From Devosia enhydra (GTDB taxonomy: Bacteria; Pseudomonadota; Alphaproteobacteria; Rhizobiales; Devosiaceae): 64,000 nt of DNA. Position 1 is the first letter of the stretch. Each line of letters starts with the position of its first letter. The notes under the pieces are model-generated. The model did no database searches and was not told the origin of the DNA. It was given only the letters and a program-made list of their open reading frames with translations. The translations under genes were made by a program, and so were the position numbers. Positions 62,945-64,000 of this stretch are shown piece after piece. The stretch is from the NCBI RefSeq assembly GCF_900119845.1, contig NZ_FPKU01000002.1, forward strand, positions 963,381 through 1,027,380, read 5' to 3'.

Positions 62945-64000
62945 ATGACACGCAATGCCATTCGTGCTGCCGGTCTCAGGGGCACCGCCGCCGCGCTGGT
63001 GCTGGCGCTCGGGCTGTCGGCCGGGCTTTCGGGCGGGGCGCTGGCCCAGGCCTCGGGAGCCATCACCGTCGCCATCGGCGCCGAGCCCGCCACCATGCTG
63101 CCGCGCGACGCCTGTCGCTACGAAACCAACTTCATCACCGACAATATCTATGAGCGCCTCACCCGCCGCGAGGCCGATGGCTCGGTGGTGGGGTGGCTCG
63201 CCGAAAGCTTCGAGCGCGTCGACGATCTCACCTGGCGCTTCAAGCTGCGCGACGGCATCAGCTTCTCCAATGGCGAGCCGCTCAATGCCGATGCCGTGGT
63301 GGGCACCATCAATTATTACTTCACCCCCGATGTCGCCAGCCGCTGCCGGGGCGACTATTCCACCATCGCCTCGGCCACCAAGGTCGATGACATGACGGTG
63401 GATATCGTCACCGCCTCGATCGATCCCACCATTCCGAGCCGTCTGCTCAAGCTCTACATCATCGCCCCGCAATGGCTGAGCTCCACCCCCGACGAGCAGG
63501 CCGCCGTCTCGGCGGTGGGCACCGGGCCCTATACCTTTGCCGAATGGGTCAAGGGCAGCCACATCACCCTCAAGGCCAACCCCGACTATTGGGGCGACCC
63601 CAAGCCGAGCATCGAGACGGTGACCATCGTCACCCGCGGCGAATCCGCCGTGCGGGCCGCCATGGTGCAGGCCGGCGAGGCGCAACTGGCCGTCAACATC
63701 TCCTCCGAACAGGCGGCGAGCCTGCCCAAATCGGTGACCGAGAACACCACGGAATCGGTCTTCCTGCGCCTCAACACGCAGAACGAGGTGCTCAAGGACG
63801 TCAATGTCCGCAAGGCCATCGCCGAATCCATCGATGCCGCCACCATCCGCGAGGCGCTCTATCCGGGCGTGTCGAGCCCGCTCAACGGCCATATCGTCCG
63901 CCCGAGCGCCCTGGGCTACAATGCCAGCCTCACCGACTACCCCTATGATCCGGCCGACGCCAAGGCGCTGGTCTCGGCGGCCGGCGCCACCGGGGCCGAG
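62945..64000 (+). CDS. Peptide/nickel-type ABC transporter periplasmic binding protein (family 5, system 2), partial at window end
   Basis: The first 352 codons are present and the 3' end is missing. The protein begins with a signal peptide (1-35, ALGLSAGLSGGALAQA) followed by SGAITVAIGAEPATMLPRDA. Family 5 features are WLAESFERVDDLTWRFKLRDGISFSNGEPLNADAVV and GTGPYTFAEWVKGSHITLKANPDYWGDPKPSIE. It is a periplasmic receptor for the permease encoded upstream. ATG 62945 is preceded by AGGAGGGACG. The ligand is unknown. Confidence 0.9.
   Translation, partial: MTRNAIRAAGLRGTAAALVLALGLSAGLSGGALAQASGAITVAIGAEPATMLPRDACRYETNFITDNIYERLTRREADGSVVGWLAESFERVDDLTWRFKLRDGISFSNGEPLNADAVVGTINYYFTPDVASRCRGDYSTIASATKVDDMTVDIVTASIDPTIPSRLLKLYIIAPQWLSSTPDEQAAVSAVGTGPYTFAEWVKGSHITLKANPDYWGDPKPSIETVTIVTRGESAVRAAMVQAGEAQLAVNISSEQAASLPKSVTENTTESVFLRLNTQNEVLKDVNVRKAIAESIDAATIREALYPGVSSPLNGHIVRPSALGYNASLTDYPYDPADAKALVSAAGATGAE

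Overview
The window is high-GC, gene-dense DNA with no rRNA, tRNA, CRISPR array or transposase gene that I could find. Several features point to an alphaproteobacterium of the Hyphomicrobiales (Rhizobiales) type, perhaps a Devosia-like genus: the cheB/cheY2 arrangement, an IleRS whose C-terminal zinc finger has decayed to one cysteine, three outer-membrane proteins whose mature N-termini begin AAD, palindromic repeats of the kind that translate as LSP(L/Q)GxG, and many ABC importers. The assignment is inferred from gene content; no phylogeny was run.

Left part (1-16.6 kb), mostly core genes. Chemotaxis genes (probable cheR end, cheB, cheY2) are followed by mgsA, a branched-chain amino-acid ABC importer without its binding protein (livGFHM), ileS, lspA with a small lipoprotein, rluB with a long Arg/Asp/Pro-rich tail, rsmD, and three tandem paralogous outer-membrane proteins, each ending in a strong terminator.

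Middle (16.8-32.6 kb). A GbsR/MarR-type regulator with a perfect inverted repeat in front of it precedes a two-gene RND efflux system. Then come a Leu/Ile/Val-type binding protein on the opposite strand, a quaternary-amine importer with two successive ProX-type binding proteins (proX1, proX2, proW, proV), a DUF442-type phosphatase-like protein, pyruvate carboxylase and a metallo-beta-lactamase-fold hydrolase.

Accessory locus A (32.7-46.4 kb) is the most interesting unit. It holds a dipeptide-type ABC importer, an amidohydrolase, a DUF3830 protein, an M20-like peptidase lacking its usual glutamate pair, a DapA-family lyase, a 976-residue fusion of three redox modules (ferredoxin, FAD/NAD oxidoreductase with BFD-type cysteines, and DAO oxidase), and a GntR/FCD regulator. 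One 19-bp motif, GCATGC-N3-TTGTATGCR, lies in front of the importer, between DUF3830 and M20, and in front of gntR, with a degenerate version in front of the binding protein. I read this as one locus-wide regulon. The gene set resembles oxidation of a D-hydroxyproline-like or opine-like imino acid released from imported peptides; that substrate is a hypothesis.

Locus B (46.5-52.7 kb) has a Tat-exported metallo-hydrolase facing a dehydrogenase operon: a fused E1 alpha-beta, a free 75-residue lipoyl domain, an alpha/beta hydrolase and a SorC-type regulator. The pieces together resemble an acetoin-dehydrogenase-like system with a split AcoC. A 0.6-kb array of 168/178/168-bp palindromic repeats sits inside the operon.

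Right end (52.7-64 kb). DUF305, cspA and a small conserved protein are followed by locus C, a sugar-acid-type module. Its minus-strand operon encodes an enolase-superfamily dehydratase, an Ldh2-type dehydrogenase, a Gfo/Idh-like protein without the usual EKP lysine, and two transporter ATPases. Its plus strand encodes a Crp-family regulator, two permeases and a binding protein cut by the window edge. Two TGTCN-N6-TGACA boxes precede the permeases and the binding protein.
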